From Singulisphaera sp. GP187 (GTDB lineage: Bacteria > Pseudomonadota > Gammaproteobacteria > Burkholderiales > Burkholderiaceae_C), in NCBI GenBank assembly GCA_943327965.2, contig CALPYQ020000093.1:1-6873 (forward strand): DNA of 6,873 nt, written 5' to 3'. Both the position numbers and the translations under genes were made by a program. The notes beneath the pieces were generated by a model. The model was not told the DNA's origin and did not search any database. It was given only the letters and a program-made list of their open reading frames with translations. The first letter of the stretch is position 1; every line of letters starts with the position of its first letter. Shown here in pieces: positions 1-6,873 of the stretch.

Positions 1-546
<546 letters not shown>

Positions 547-550
547 CAAA

Positions 551-579
551 ACTCGTCATGCCCTTCCGGCTCGACGAGT
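551..579 (+). other. Inverted repeat in the leuB-asd gap
   Basis: ACTCGTC (551-557) and GACGAGT (573-579) form a perfect 7-bp stem. The 15-nt loop can close further through GCC (560-562) with GGC (568-570). No T run follows (the next bases are CGGAATCTC), so it does not look like a classic intrinsic terminator. It sits 35 nt before the asd start, between two genes that are not tightly coupled, and may be an mRNA processing or stabilising structure, or the remnant of a terminator. No convincing -35/-10 pair was seen in the 542-614 gap. Confidence 0.4.
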
Positions 580-601
580 CGGAATCTCAAAATTAACATT
601 G

Positions 602-607
602 AAAGGG
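602..607 (+). promoter_or_regulatory. Ribosome binding site of asd
   Basis: AAAGGG lies 7 nt before the ATG at 615. It is one of the two clear Shine-Dalgarno sequences in the window (the other precedes accD) and supports independent translation initiation of asd rather than coupling to leuB. Confidence 0.6.
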
Positions 608-614
608 TGATGAC

Positions 615-1742
615 ATGAAATTGGTAGGACTTGTAGGCTGGCGCGGCATGGTGGGCTCCGTTTTGATGGACCGCATGCAAGCAGAAGGCGACTTTGGTTT
701 GATCGAACCTTTGTTCTTCTCCACCTCCAACTCAGGCGGCAAAGCGCCCGCCATGGCCAAAAATGAAACGACGCTGCAAGACGCATTCAACATCGATGCT
801 CTTAAGCGCTGCGACATCATCATCACTGCGCAAGGTGGCGACTACACCACCGAAGTTTTTCCTAAGCTGCGTGCGGCGGGTTGGAATGGTCATTGGATTG
901 ACGCGGCCTCCACGTTGCGCATGGAAAAAGACGCCGTCATCATCTTGGATCCGGTCAACATGCCCGTCATCCAATCTGCTTTGAAGAATGGCGGCAAGAA
1001 CTGGGTCGGCGGCAATTGCACCGTCAGTTGCATGTTGATGGGCGTTGGTGCTTTGTACAAAGCCGGACTGGTTGAATGGATGAGCACCCAAACCTATCAG
1101 GCAGCCTCTGGCGGCGGCGCACAACACATGCGCGAATTGCTCACCCAGTACGGCACTTTAAATTCTGAAGTCAAAGCTTTGCTCGACGATCCAAAGAGCG
1201 CTATTTTGGAAATCGATCGCAAAGTCATCGCCAAGCAACGCGCTTTGACTGGCGAAGAAACTGCCAACTTTGGCGTGCCACTGGGCGGCTCTCTCATTCC
1301 TTGGATCGACAAAGATTTAGGCAATGGCATGTCCAAAGAAGAGTGGAAAGGCATGGCCGAAACCAACAAAATTTTGGGTCAAGGTGAAGGTTTCAATTCG
1401 GCGGCCATTCCTGTCGATGGCTTCTGTGTCCGCGTTGGCGCCATGCGCTGCCATAGCCAGGCACTGACCTTCAAGCTCAAAAAAGACGTGCCAGTGGCCG
1501 ACCTCGAAGCCATGATCGCTGCTGACAACCAGTGGGTCAAAGTGGTTCCCAATACCCGTGAAGCCACTTTGAAAGACCTCACACCTGTTGCCGTGACTGG
1601 CACCATGACCATCCCTGTTGGCCGTATTCGCAAATTGGCCATGGGACCTGATTATGTTGGCGCGTTCACCATTGGCGATCAATTGCTATGGGGCGCTGCC
1701 GAGCCTCTGCGCCGCATGTTGCGTATTTTGCTGAACGCTTAA
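615..1742 (+). CDS. asd: Aspartate-semialdehyde dehydrogenase
   Basis: This NADPH-dependent cytoplasmic enzyme converts L-aspartyl-4-phosphate to L-aspartate 4-semialdehyde, the branch point to lysine/diaminopimelate, threonine and methionine, and is normally essential. The product has 375 residues, close to the ~370 of the proteobacterial (E. coli-type) form. Visible features: N-terminal NADP-binding [11 protein letters not shown] (5-15), catalytic Cys135 in GGNCTVSCM (132-140, same number as in E. coli), the substrate-binding [11 protein letters not shown] (162-172), and the family signature [15 protein letters not shown] (267-281) ending in the catalytic-base His280. The ATG at 615 has a good AAAGGG ribosome site and puts the Rossmann motif at the very N-terminus as in the family. 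The stop TAA is at 1740-1742 and fimV begins 20 nt later. The neighbours leuB upstream and fimV-truA-trpF downstream match a known conserved order. Nothing unusual in the protein. Confidence 0.98.
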   Translation: MKLVGLVGWRGMVGSVLMDRMQAEGDFGLIEPLFFSTSNSGGKAPAMAKNETTLQDAFNIDALKRCDIIITAQGGDYTTEVFPKLRAAGWNGHWIDAASTLRMEKDAVIILDPVNMPVIQSALKNGGKNWVGGNCTVSCMLMGVGALYKAGLVEWMSTQTYQAASGGGAQHMRELLTQYGTLNSEVKALLDDPKSAILEIDRKVIAKQRALTGEETANFGVPLGGSLIPWIDKDLGNGMSKEEWKGMAETNKILGQGEGFNSAAIPVDGFCVRVGAMRCHSQALTFKLKKDVPVADLEAMIAADNQWVKVVPNTREATLKDLTPVAVTGTMTIPVGRIRKLAMGPDYVGAFTIGDQLLWGAAEPLRRMLRILLNA

Positions 1743-1762
1743 TTGGCAAGCTCACAGCGTTC

Positions 1763-3115
1763 ATGTTCAGAAGTTTACGTCTCACTGCCCGCCTCATCTT
1801 TTTGATAGGCGTCAGCTTTAGCTTCAGTGCACAAGCACTGTCGCTGGCGGGCATTGAGGTGAAATCTCTGAAAGGTGAACCACTGAAGGCCGAAGTGAGT
1901 GTCCTCAACGCTAGCCCTGAAGAGTGGGGTCAGTTGGTGGTCAAAATTGCACCGCCCGACCGTTTTTCCCAATTGGGTCTTGTCTACACACCCTCCGTAG
2001 GCCAACTTCAAATTGAGCTTTTTGAAACGAAGGATGGCAACCAGCGCATTCTGCTTTCAAGCACTCAAAGCTTTTCCGACAATTTTGTCGATTTGTTGTT
2101 GGAAGCACAAACTGCGTCTTCAAAATGGGTCAAAGCTTTTACCTTGATGTTAAAAGCACCGCCCCCCAAGCTTGAAACACCGATACAACTGGCGTCTGCC
2201 CCAACGCCAACGCCCTCTTCCTCATCGCCCACGCCACCTGCAGAGCATGTGGTTCAAAAAGGTGAGAGCGCAAGTCAAATCATTCAAAAGTGGCTCACTC
2301 AGGACATGAGCACCCAGCAGATGCTGGTGGCCTTGTTAAAAAATCAACCCGATGCGTTTATCGAGGGCAATGTCAATTTGTTGCGGGCTGGCGCAGTACT
2401 CAAGGCGCCTTCATCGACCGCCGTCAAAGCCATCAATCCAGACGAAGCGCGTCAATTTTTGGTGGCTCAGCAAAAAGAGTTTCTTATCTACACCCAGGCC
2501 GCCTCTCAAAATACCCAACTGGTCAAGGGCCAAGCACCTTCCAAACAAATTGCGGGCAAGGTAGGCCAAGACGCGCCAGCGCCTCAGAACTCTGAAGAAA
2601 GCGTCGATCAACTCAGGCTGACTCAAGCCAGAATTGAAAAGCAAAATGAAGAGACGCGAATCGCTGCACAGCGTGCTTTGCAAGATGCCCAAAAACAATT
2701 GGACGCCCTTCAAAATAATGTCAATGAATTGGTTCAACTGACCTCGCCCAATGCTCAAACGGTTGCCAATGCTGCCAGGCAAAAAGCAACTGCTGTCGAT
2801 GCAGGATCGGGTTGGCTCAACTTAAACAAACTGCTCGAATCGCCCCATCAAAGTTCTTACCTTTGGGGCGCACTGACCCTGCTAGGCATCCTGGTTGTTG
2901 GCGCCGGGCTGCGTATTCAAACCCGCAAGTCTTTCACCTCCTTAAGCACCCTGACGCCCTCGACAAACCAACCCAAGGCTGACATTTTTAAAACAAATGC
3001 AAGCCCCTTAGAGCTTCCGCCTGAAATTGCGGCATTGAACTTAGACCTCAATCCGGACAACAATTCTTCTGGCCGCGGTTTTCAGTCGCCCGCATCAACA
3101 AAGACAATACAGTGA
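1763..3115 (+). CDS. fimV: FimV/TspA-type inner-membrane protein with LysM-like domain, short form
   Basis: FimV-family proteins are inner-membrane peptidoglycan-binding hub proteins linked in Pseudomonas to type IV pilus assembly, twitching and polar organisation. Seen here (450 residues from ATG 1763): a signal peptide (1-25, hydrophobic core LIFLIGVSFSF, likely cut after AQA); a FimV N-terminal domain (26-130, LSLAGIEVKS...LKAEVSVLNASPEE...FTLML); a Pro/Thr/Ser linker (133-160); a LysM-like domain (162-216, HVVQKGE...QPDAFIEGNVNLLRAGAVLKAP); a coiled coil (about 278-326); one membrane helix (about 366-383); and a ~67-residue cytoplasmic tail. The long acidic cytoplasmic region with TPR-like repeats and C-terminal domain of full-length FimV (about 900 residues in P. 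aeruginosa) is absent. ATG 1763 was chosen because the signal peptide begins there; an upstream in-frame ATG at 1688 would lie inside asd. The ribosome site is poor (GGCAAG, 1745-1750). The stop overlaps the truA start. The role in this organism is inferred from family and position. Confidence 0.88.
   Translation: MFRSLRLTARLIFLIGVSFSFSAQALSLAGIEVKSLKGEPLKAEVSVLNASPEEWGQLVVKIAPPDRFSQLGLVYTPSVGQLQIELFETKDGNQRILLSSTQSFSDNFVDLLLEAQTASSKWVKAFTLMLKAPPPKLETPIQLASAPTPTPSSSSPTPPAEHVVQKGESASQIIQKWLTQDMSTQQMLVALLKNQPDAFIEGNVNLLRAGAVLKAPSSTAVKAINPDEARQFLVAQQKEFLIYTQAASQNTQLVKGQAPSKQIAGKVGQDAPAPQNSEESVDQLRLTQARIEKQNEETRIAAQRALQDAQKQLDALQNNVNELVQLTSPNAQTVANAARQKATAVDAGSGWLNLNKLLESPHQSSYLWGALTLLGILVVGAGLRIQTRKSFTSLSTLTPSTNQPKADIFKTNASPLELPPEIAALNLDLNPDNNSSGRGFQSPASTKTIQ
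3112..3115 (+). promoter_or_regulatory. fimV stop / truA start overlap (GTGA)
   Basis: The fimV TGA (3113-3115) overlaps the truA GTG (3112-3114). Only a weak AAGA (3101-3104) lies upstream, so truA is probably translated by coupling to fimV. The overlap also argues that the short fimV reading frame ends at its natural stop and is not a recent frameshift. Confidence 0.7.
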
Positions 3116-3894
3116 GAATCGCACTGGGCATTTCCTACAACGGTCAGCCCTATCAAGGCTGGCAAAGCCAAAGCACGGGCCTCACCATCCAAGACAAACT
3201 GGAAAAGGCTCTCAAAGAATTCACCACTCAGAAAGTCACCACCCTGTGCGCTGGTCGCACAGACGCAGGCGTCCATGGCTTGATGCAAGTGGTGCACTTT
3301 GACACGCCGCTTGAGCGTGATATGGGCTCTTGGGTGCGCGGCACCAACCGTTATTTGCCAGATGATATTTCGGTGCAATGGGCACAAGAAGTGCCACCAG
3401 AATTTCATGCGCGGGGTAGCGCTCTTTCGCGTCGTTATGCTTATATCCTGTTGGAATCACCCGTGCGGCCCAGCTTGGAAGCCGGCCGTGCTGGCTGGGT
3501 TTACCGAGCCCTCGATGAACAAGCAATGCAACAGGCTTCCAGGCACTTACTGGGCGAACACGATTTTTCCTCCTTCAGGGCCAGCAGTTGTCAAGCCTTG
3601 TCTCCCGTCAAAACCATGATGCGCGTTGACATTCACAGACAGGGCCCCTACTGGCGCTTTGAGTTTGAAGGCAATGCTTTTTTGCACCACATGATTCGCA
3701 ACATCATGGGTTGCATGGTCACCATTGGCCAAGGCTTTCAAACCCCAGAATGGATGGCCGAGGTCATCGCATGCAAAAGTCGCGATGCCGCTGCGCCCAC
3801 CTTCTCGCCTGACGGTTTGTACTTTCAAGGACCGGTGTACGATCCCAAGTGGGGACTGCCCACTTCCACCCCGCCCTTTTATTGGTTGCCCTAA
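3112..3894 (+). CDS. truA: tRNA pseudouridine(38-40) synthase TruA
   Basis: TruA isomerises uridines 38, 39 and 40 in the anticodon arm of many tRNAs to pseudouridine. The 260-residue product matches the usual family length of about 250-270. Visible: the N-terminal MRIALGISYNGQPYQGWQ (1-18), the catalytic motif GRTDAGVHG (48-56) with nucleophile Asp51 and Arg49, RGTNRYLPDDI (76-86), FHARGSALSRRYAY (98-111) with active-site Tyr109, GEHDFSSFRA in the middle, and the C-terminal FEFEGNAFLHHMIRNIMG core. The start is GTG at 3112; translation from it begins exactly with the conserved RIALGISYNG strand, and the next in-frame Met (residue 58) would delete the catalytic Asp. truA overlaps fimV by 4 nt and lies 2 nt before trpF. 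It has no functional link to tryptophan synthesis; its place here is conserved synteny. Confidence 0.97.
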   Translation: MRIALGISYNGQPYQGWQSQSTGLTIQDKLEKALKEFTTQKVTTLCAGRTDAGVHGLMQVVHFDTPLERDMGSWVRGTNRYLPDDISVQWAQEVPPEFHARGSALSRRYAYILLESPVRPSLEAGRAGWVYRALDEQAMQQASRHLLGEHDFSSFRASSCQALSPVKTMMRVDIHRQGPYWRFEFEGNAFLHHMIRNIMGCMVTIGQGFQTPEWMAEVIACKSRDAAAPTFSPDGLYFQGPVYDPKWGLPTSTPPFYWLP

Positions 3895-3896
3895 GC

Positions 3897-4580
3897 ATGA
3901 GTTCGTCGCCACAAAGAACCTTCATCAAAATCTGCGGACTCACCCGCGAGGCCGATGTCATGGCTTGCGTCAACGCAGGCGCACATGCCATTGGCTTTGT
4001 GATGTACCCCCAAAGTGCCAGGTACGTGTCACCCGAAAGAGCCAGCGAGTTGGCCAAGTTACTGCCGCCAGACCTCGTGCCTGTGCTGCTGTTTGTGAAT
4101 GCCAGCCTGCATGAGGTTCAGGCGGCCTGTGAAGCCGTGCCCAATGCATTGCTCCAGTTTCATGGCGACGAATCGCCATCGGAATGCGATCGTCTAGCCC
4201 AAGCGGTACAACGCCCCTACTGGCGTGCGGCCCGAATTCCCACCGACAACAACGCCTCGTTTGACTTGGTAAAATTCGCTCAAGATTATTCAAATGCCCA
4301 GGCCATTCTGCTCGATGCTCATGTCGACGGTTATGGGGGTGGCGGGAAAACATTCAATTGGTCACAGCTTCCTCCAAACGTCAACGCTCACCTCGTTTTG
4401 AGTGGTGGATTGACGCCTGCAAATGTGACCGATGGCATTCGTCAGCTTCGGCCCAAAGCGCTGTCTTTGGCCGTTGATGTTAGCTCGGGCGTCGAGCTAG
4501 AGGGCCAAAAAGGCCTCAAAGATGCCCGGAAAATCCTAGAATTTGTGGCTGCCGTGAAAGCAGCCGATGCCATTGAGTAA
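3897..4580 (+). CDS. trpF: Phosphoribosylanthranilate isomerase
   Basis: TrpF performs the third committed step of tryptophan synthesis, the Amadori rearrangement of N-(5-phosphoribosyl)anthranilate to the 1-deoxyribulose form (CdRP), using a (beta/alpha)8 barrel. The 227-residue monofunctional product is slightly longer than the ~205 of the Thermotoga enzyme. Visible: KICGLT (11-16) with catalytic-base Cys13, [15 protein letters not shown] (33-47), QFHGDE (87-92), the catalytic-acid strand [19 protein letters not shown] (137-155, Asp140), [10 protein letters not shown], and the phosphate-binding AVDVSSGVE near the C-terminus. ATG 3897 was chosen because it places KICGLT about 10 residues in; a GTG at 3849 in the same frame would add 16 unconserved residues and overlap truA. 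The start follows the truA stop by 2 nt (TAAGCATG) with no real ribosome site, suggesting coupling. It stands alone, not fused to trpC as in enteric bacteria. Confidence 0.97.
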   Translation: MSSSPQRTFIKICGLTREADVMACVNAGAHAIGFVMYPQSARYVSPERASELAKLLPPDLVPVLLFVNASLHEVQAACEAVPNALLQFHGDESPSECDRLAQAVQRPYWRAARIPTDNNASFDLVKFAQDYSNAQAILLDAHVDGYGGGGKTFNWSQLPPNVNAHLVLSGGLTPANVTDGIRQLRPKALSLAVDVSSGVELEGQKGLKDARKILEFVAAVKAADAIE

Positions 4581-4584
4581 CACC

Positions 4585-5880
4585 ATGTCCAATTATCAAC
4601 AACCCGATGCCTCTGGCCATTTCGGCATTTATGGCGGCAGTTTTGTCAGCGAAACCCTGACGCATGCCATCCTTGAATTACGCGAAGCCTACGCCAAGTA
4701 CCAAAACGATCCTGAATTTTTGGCCGAGTTCAAATACGAACTGGCGCACTTTGTAGGTCGGCCTTCACCCATTTACCACGCAGCCCGCATGAGCCGCGAA
4801 ATGGGCGGTGCCCAAATCTATTTGAAGCGCGAAGACCTGAACCACACAGGCGCTCACAAAATCAACAACACCATTGGGCAAGCCATGCTGGCCAAGCGCA
4901 TGGGCAAGCCTCGCATCATTGCCGAAACAGGTGCCGGCCAGCACGGCGTGGCCACGGCCACCATCTGCGCTCGATATGGCCTTGAGTGCGTGGTTTACAT
5001 GGGTGCAGAAGACGTTAAGCGGCAAAGCCCCAATGTGTATCGCATGAAACTTTTGGGCGCCACAGTGGTCCCTGTCACTTCAGGCAGCAAAACCCTCAAG
5101 GATGCTTTGAATGAAGCCATGCGCGACTGGGTGGCCAATGTCGACAACACCTTCTACATCATTGGCACCGTCGCAGGACCCCACCCCTACCCCATGATGG
5201 TGCGCGACTTCCAAAGTGTCATTGGCAACGAATGCCTTGAGCAAATGCCAACACTTTTGGCGCAAACAGGTTTGCACAGCCAGCAACCTGATGCCGTCAT
5301 TGCTTGCGTGGGTGGTGGCTCCAACGCCATGGGTATTTTTTACCCTTACATCAATCACAAAAACACTCGCTTGATTGGTGTCGAAGCCGCCGGTGAAGGC
5401 CTCGAAAGTGGCAAGCACTCTGCGTCATTGCAACGCGGCAGCCCAGGTGTCTTGCACGGCAACCGCACTTACATTTTGCAAGACGACAACGGTCAAATTA
5501 CCGAGACTCACAGCATCAGTGCTGGCTTGGACTATCCTGGCGTTGGCCCAGAACATGCGTTCTTGAAGGACATTGGCCGTGCCGAGTACGTGGGCATCAC
5601 CGATCAAGAAGCCTTGGATGCATTCCACTATTTGTGCCGTACAGAAGGCATTATTCCGGCCCTGGAATCGAGCCATGCCGTGGCTTACGCCAAAAAATTG
5701 GCCGCCACCATGAAGCCCGACCAATCCATTTTGGTCAACTTGTCAGGCCGTGGTGACAAAGACATCGGCACAGTGGCCGATCTCAGCCAAGCCGACTTCT
5801 ATTGCCGCCCCAGCTGCCAAGGTCAAGGGGTCAAAGGCGGCTTGTCAATGGGCGAGCAAATTGTGAAAGTTGTCAAATGA
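4585..5880 (+). CDS. trpB: Tryptophan synthase beta chain
   Basis: The PLP enzyme joins indole, channelled from TrpA, with L-serine to give tryptophan in an alpha2beta2 complex. The product has 431 residues, against 397 in E. coli. Visible: [15 protein letters not shown] (81-95) with PLP Schiff-base Lys92, AETGAGQHG (113-121) with catalytic Glu114, [20 protein letters not shown] (140-159), [10 protein letters not shown] (194-203), the PLP-phosphate loop GGGSN (243-247), [16 protein letters not shown], and NLSGRGDKD (385-393) with Ser387 near the PLP nitrogen. This is the standard TrpB1 type. ATG 4585 is preferred because the protein then begins [13 protein letters not shown], a typical start; ATG 4567, overlapping trpF by 14 nt and preceded by GAAAG, would add only six residues and cannot be excluded. 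After VADL (about 400) there is a ~30-residue tail with CRPSC and KGG, absent from E. coli TrpB. It lies 4 nt after trpF and overlaps trpA by 4 nt. Confidence 0.98.
   Translation: MSNYQQPDASGHFGIYGGSFVSETLTHAILELREAYAKYQNDPEFLAEFKYELAHFVGRPSPIYHAARMSREMGGAQIYLKREDLNHTGAHKINNTIGQAMLAKRMGKPRIIAETGAGQHGVATATICARYGLECVVYMGAEDVKRQSPNVYRMKLLGATVVPVTSGSKTLKDALNEAMRDWVANVDNTFYIIGTVAGPHPYPMMVRDFQSVIGNECLEQMPTLLAQTGLHSQQPDAVIACVGGGSNAMGIFYPYINHKNTRLIGVEAAGEGLESGKHSASLQRGSPGVLHGNRTYILQDDNGQITETHSISAGLDYPGVGPEHAFLKDIGRAEYVGITDQEALDAFHYLCRTEGIIPALESSHAVAYAKKLAATMKPDQSILVNLSGRGDKDIGTVADLSQADFYCRPSCQGQGVKGGLSMGEQIVKVVK
5877..5880 (+). promoter_or_regulatory. trpB stop / trpA start overlap (ATGA)
   Basis: ATG (5877-5879) and TGA (5878-5880) overlap. 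Such overlaps generally allow ribosomes to re-initiate, which fits the 1:1 alpha/beta subunit need of tryptophan synthase. A GAAAG at 5865-5869 can serve as the ribosome site. Confidence 0.75.
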
Positions 5881-6686
5881 GCCGCATTGAAGCTACCTTC
5901 CAACAATTGAAAGCCACGGGTCGCAAGGCGCTCATTCCTTACGTGACCGCCGGTTTTCCATTTGCAGATGTCACCCCCGAGTTGATGCATGCCATGGTGT
6001 CTGCTGGCGCCGATGTCATTGAGTTGGGTGTACCTTTTAGCGATCCCTCTGCCGACGGACCCGTCATTCAAAAAGCGGGCGACAAAGCCTTGGCCTTTGG
6101 CATTGGCACCACCCATGTGATTGACATGGTGAAAGCCTTTAGACAAACCAACACCAGCACGCCCGTGGTGTTGATGGGTTACGCCAACCCCATTGAACGC
6201 TACGACCTGAAACATGGCAAAGATGGCTTCATTCGCGACGCTTCAGCAGCCGGCATTGATGGCGTTTTGGTGGTCGACTACCCACCTGAAGAATGCGTTG
6301 AATTTGCGGCCAAACTGCGCGCCCACAACATGGACTTGATTTTCTTGCTGGCCCCCACCAGCACAGATCAGCGCATGCAACAAGTGGCCGATGTGGCCAG
6401 CGGCTACGTCTACTATGTGTCGCTCAAGGGCGTGACCGGTTCAGGCGCCCTGAATACGGACGAAGTGGAGGCCATGTTGCCCCGAATTCGCCAAAAAGTC
6501 AGCATCCCTGTGGGCGTTGGCTTTGGTATTCGCGATGCCCAAACGGCTCAAACCATTGCCAAAGTGGCCGATGCCGTCGTCATTGGTAGCAAAATCATCC
6601 AATTGATAGAAAATGAACCTCGCGATAAAGTCGCCAGTGTGGCTGGCGACTTTTTACGTGACATTCGACAGGCCATGGACGCCTGA
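5877..6686 (+). CDS. trpA: Tryptophan synthase alpha chain
   Basis: The alpha subunit cleaves indole-3-glycerol phosphate to indole and glyceraldehyde 3-phosphate and passes indole to TrpB. The 269-residue product matches the family (~268). Visible: [13 protein letters not shown] (16-28), signature [14 protein letters not shown] (48-61) with catalytic Glu49 and Asp60 (same numbers as E. coli), the GYANPIERY segment (101-109), VDYPPEE (133-139), the mobile loop VTGSG (186-190), and the phosphate-binding VGVGFGIRD and VIGSKI stretches. ATG 5877 overlaps the trpB TGA as ATGA, with GAAAG (5865-5869) 7 nt upstream; the tight overlap suits equal synthesis of the two subunits. A GTG- or ATG-type start 25 codons upstream, inside trpB, adds unconserved sequence. 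Odd feature: codons 251-259 form a perfect terminator-like hairpin 30 nt before the stop (separate entry). Confidence 0.98.
   Translation: MSRIEATFQQLKATGRKALIPYVTAGFPFADVTPELMHAMVSAGADVIELGVPFSDPSADGPVIQKAGDKALAFGIGTTHVIDMVKAFRQTNTSTPVVLMGYANPIERYDLKHGKDGFIRDASAAGIDGVLVVDYPPEECVEFAAKLRAHNMDLIFLLAPTSTDQRMQQVADVASGYVYYVSLKGVTGSGALNTDEVEAMLPRIRQKVSIPVGVGFGIRDAQTAQTIAKVADAVVIGSKIIQLIENEPRDKVASVAGDFLRDIRQAMDA
6603..6631 (+). promoter_or_regulatory. Candidate sigma70-type promoter for accD inside trpA
   Basis: TTGATA (6603-6608, 5 of 6 to the TTGACA consensus) and TAAAGT (6626-6631, 4 of 6 to TATAAT, keeping the T-A...T positions) are separated by exactly 17 nt. The predicted start near 6638 would fall in the loop of the trpA hairpin and give accD a leader of about 72 nt. 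The evidence is motif matching only; coding sequence can produce such pairs by chance. Confidence 0.3.
6627..6655 (+). terminator. Intrinsic-terminator-like hairpin inside the trpA 3' end
   Basis: AAAGTCGCCAG (6627-6637) and CTGGCGACTTT (6643-6653) are perfect reverse complements, giving an 11-bp stem with a GC-rich 8-bp core and a TGTGG loop (6638-6642). The T run 6651-6655 directly follows the GC core, with AAA on the opposite side, the layout of a classic Rho-independent terminator. It codes for TrpA residues 251-259 and ends 30 nt before the trpA stop codon. In vivo function is inferred; translating ribosomes would be expected to interfere with folding. Confidence 0.5.
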
Positions 6687-6697
6687 TCACAACCCAT

Positions 6698-6702
6698 AAG
6701 GA
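6698..6702 (+). promoter_or_regulatory. Ribosome binding site of accD
   Basis: AAGGA lies 7 nt before the ATG at 6710, inside the 23-nt trpA-accD gap. It is a strong site, so accD can be translated independently of trpA. Confidence 0.65.
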
Positions 6703-6709
6703 CATCGAC

Positions 6710-6873
6710 ATGAGTTGGCTTGAAAAACTATTGCCCCCCAAAATTCTGCACACCGACCCGGCCGACCGCCGCAGCGTGCCCGAAGGCTTGTGGATCAAGT
6801 GCCCCCAGTGCGAATCTGTACTTTATAAAACTGACCTAGAGCAAAACCAAAATGTTTGCCCCACTTGCAGTCA
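6710..6873 (+). CDS. accD: Acetyl-CoA carboxylase carboxyltransferase subunit beta, N-terminal end (runs off the window)
   Basis: AccD with AccA forms the carboxyltransferase that moves the carboxyl group from biotin to acetyl-CoA, producing malonyl-CoA for fatty acid synthesis; it is essential. Only the first 54 codons are present; full-length proteins are about 290-300 residues. Visible: the start MSWLEKLLPPKI, then VPEGLWIKCPQC and VCPTCS. Cys31, Cys34, Cys50 and Cys53 give the C-x2-C-x15-C-x2-C zinc ribbon with the same spacing as E. coli AccD. ATG 6710 has a good AAGGA site and yields the typical MSW(L/I)EK start. The gene lies 23 nt downstream of trpA, a conserved adjacency; folC often follows accD in this cluster, outside the window. 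Possible transcript sources are read-through from trpA and a candidate promoter inside trpA. Confidence 0.95.
   Translation, partial: MSWLEKLLPPKILHTDPADRRSVPEGLWIKCPQCESVLYKTDLEQNQNVCPTCS

Noticed and set aside
732..1127. Long minus-strand open frame opposite asd, and similar ones opposite the other genes
   Set aside because: No recognisable domain or ribosome site, low-complexity antisense composition, and each sits opposite a clearly conserved gene; these are shadows.
1688..1762. Upstream in-frame ATG extending fimV by 25 residues into asd
   Set aside because: It would bury the signal peptide behind a non-hydrophobic, Arg-containing leader entirely inside or just after asd; ATG 1763 fits the family.
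1825..1840. 6-bp inverted repeat CAGTGC/GCACTG in the fimV signal-peptide region
   Set aside because: Chance level; codes for the signal-peptide end SAQAL.
2162..2167. C6 run in fimV (another at 6734-6739 in accD) as possible phase-variation tracts
   Set aside because: Six bases is short for slipped-strand switching, and both lie in intact frames coding for Pro residues.
4162..4179. 7-bp inverted repeat ATGGCGA/TCGCCAT with 4-nt loop in trpF
   Set aside because: Chance level, no T run, lies in the conserved HGDE coding segment.
4481..4499. 7-bp inverted repeat TAGCTCG/CGAGCTA with 5-nt loop in trpF
   Set aside because: Several 7-bp repeats with short loops are expected by chance in a window this size; no T run, and the region codes for the conserved VDVSSGVE segment.
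6440..6454. 6-bp inverted repeat TTCAGG/CCTGAA with CGC loop in trpA
   Set aside because: Too short to stand out and no T run; explained by coding sequence for the TGSGALN loop.

Overview
The window is a dense, single-strand (+) run of eight housekeeping genes in the order leuB(3' end)-asd-fimV-truA-trpF-trpB-trpA-accD(5' end). This order, with a FimV/TspA-type protein between asd and truA and the trpF/B/A genes leading into accD, is the conserved arrangement of beta- and some gammaproteobacteria. The presence of trpB and trpA, and the wording of the proteins (for example the TrpB N-terminus [11 protein letters not shown]), point to Burkholderiales. A Comamonadaceae-like genome of moderate GC is my best guess; the family assignment is inference.

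Layout: bases 1-541 hold the C-terminal half of LeuB (leucine synthesis). After a 73-nt gap with a small hairpin comes asd (615-1742; aspartate-semialdehyde dehydrogenase for Lys/Thr/Met and cell-wall diaminopimelate). Then follow fimV (1763-3115; an unusually short FimV-like inner-membrane protein), truA (3112-3894; tRNA pseudouridine synthase, GTG start overlapping the fimV stop), trpF (3897-4580), trpB (4585-5880), trpA (5877-6686) and the start of accD (6710 to the edge; zinc-ribbon end of the acetyl-CoA carboxylase beta subunit). From asd on, gaps are 2-23 nt or 4-nt overlaps, so the genes are probably co-transcribed and partly translationally coupled. TrpF, TrpB and TrpA carry out the last steps of tryptophan synthesis; trpE/G/D/C are not here and must lie elsewhere. 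No gene is seen on the minus strand; all minus-strand frames are shadows. No gene-free stretch exceeds 300 bases.

No novel multi-gene system is present. The most interesting non-coding signal is inside the 3' end of trpA: a perfect 11-bp inverted repeat with a 5-nt loop and a T5 run (6627-6655), an intrinsic-terminator-like structure upstream of the trpA stop codon. It is overlapped by a sigma70-like promoter (TTGATA-N17-TAAAGT, 6603-6631) whose predicted start falls in the hairpin loop. Together these could separate tryptophan-operon transcription from that of the essential gene accD. The second point of interest is the FimV protein, about half the usual length and without the cytoplasmic repeat/C-terminal region.
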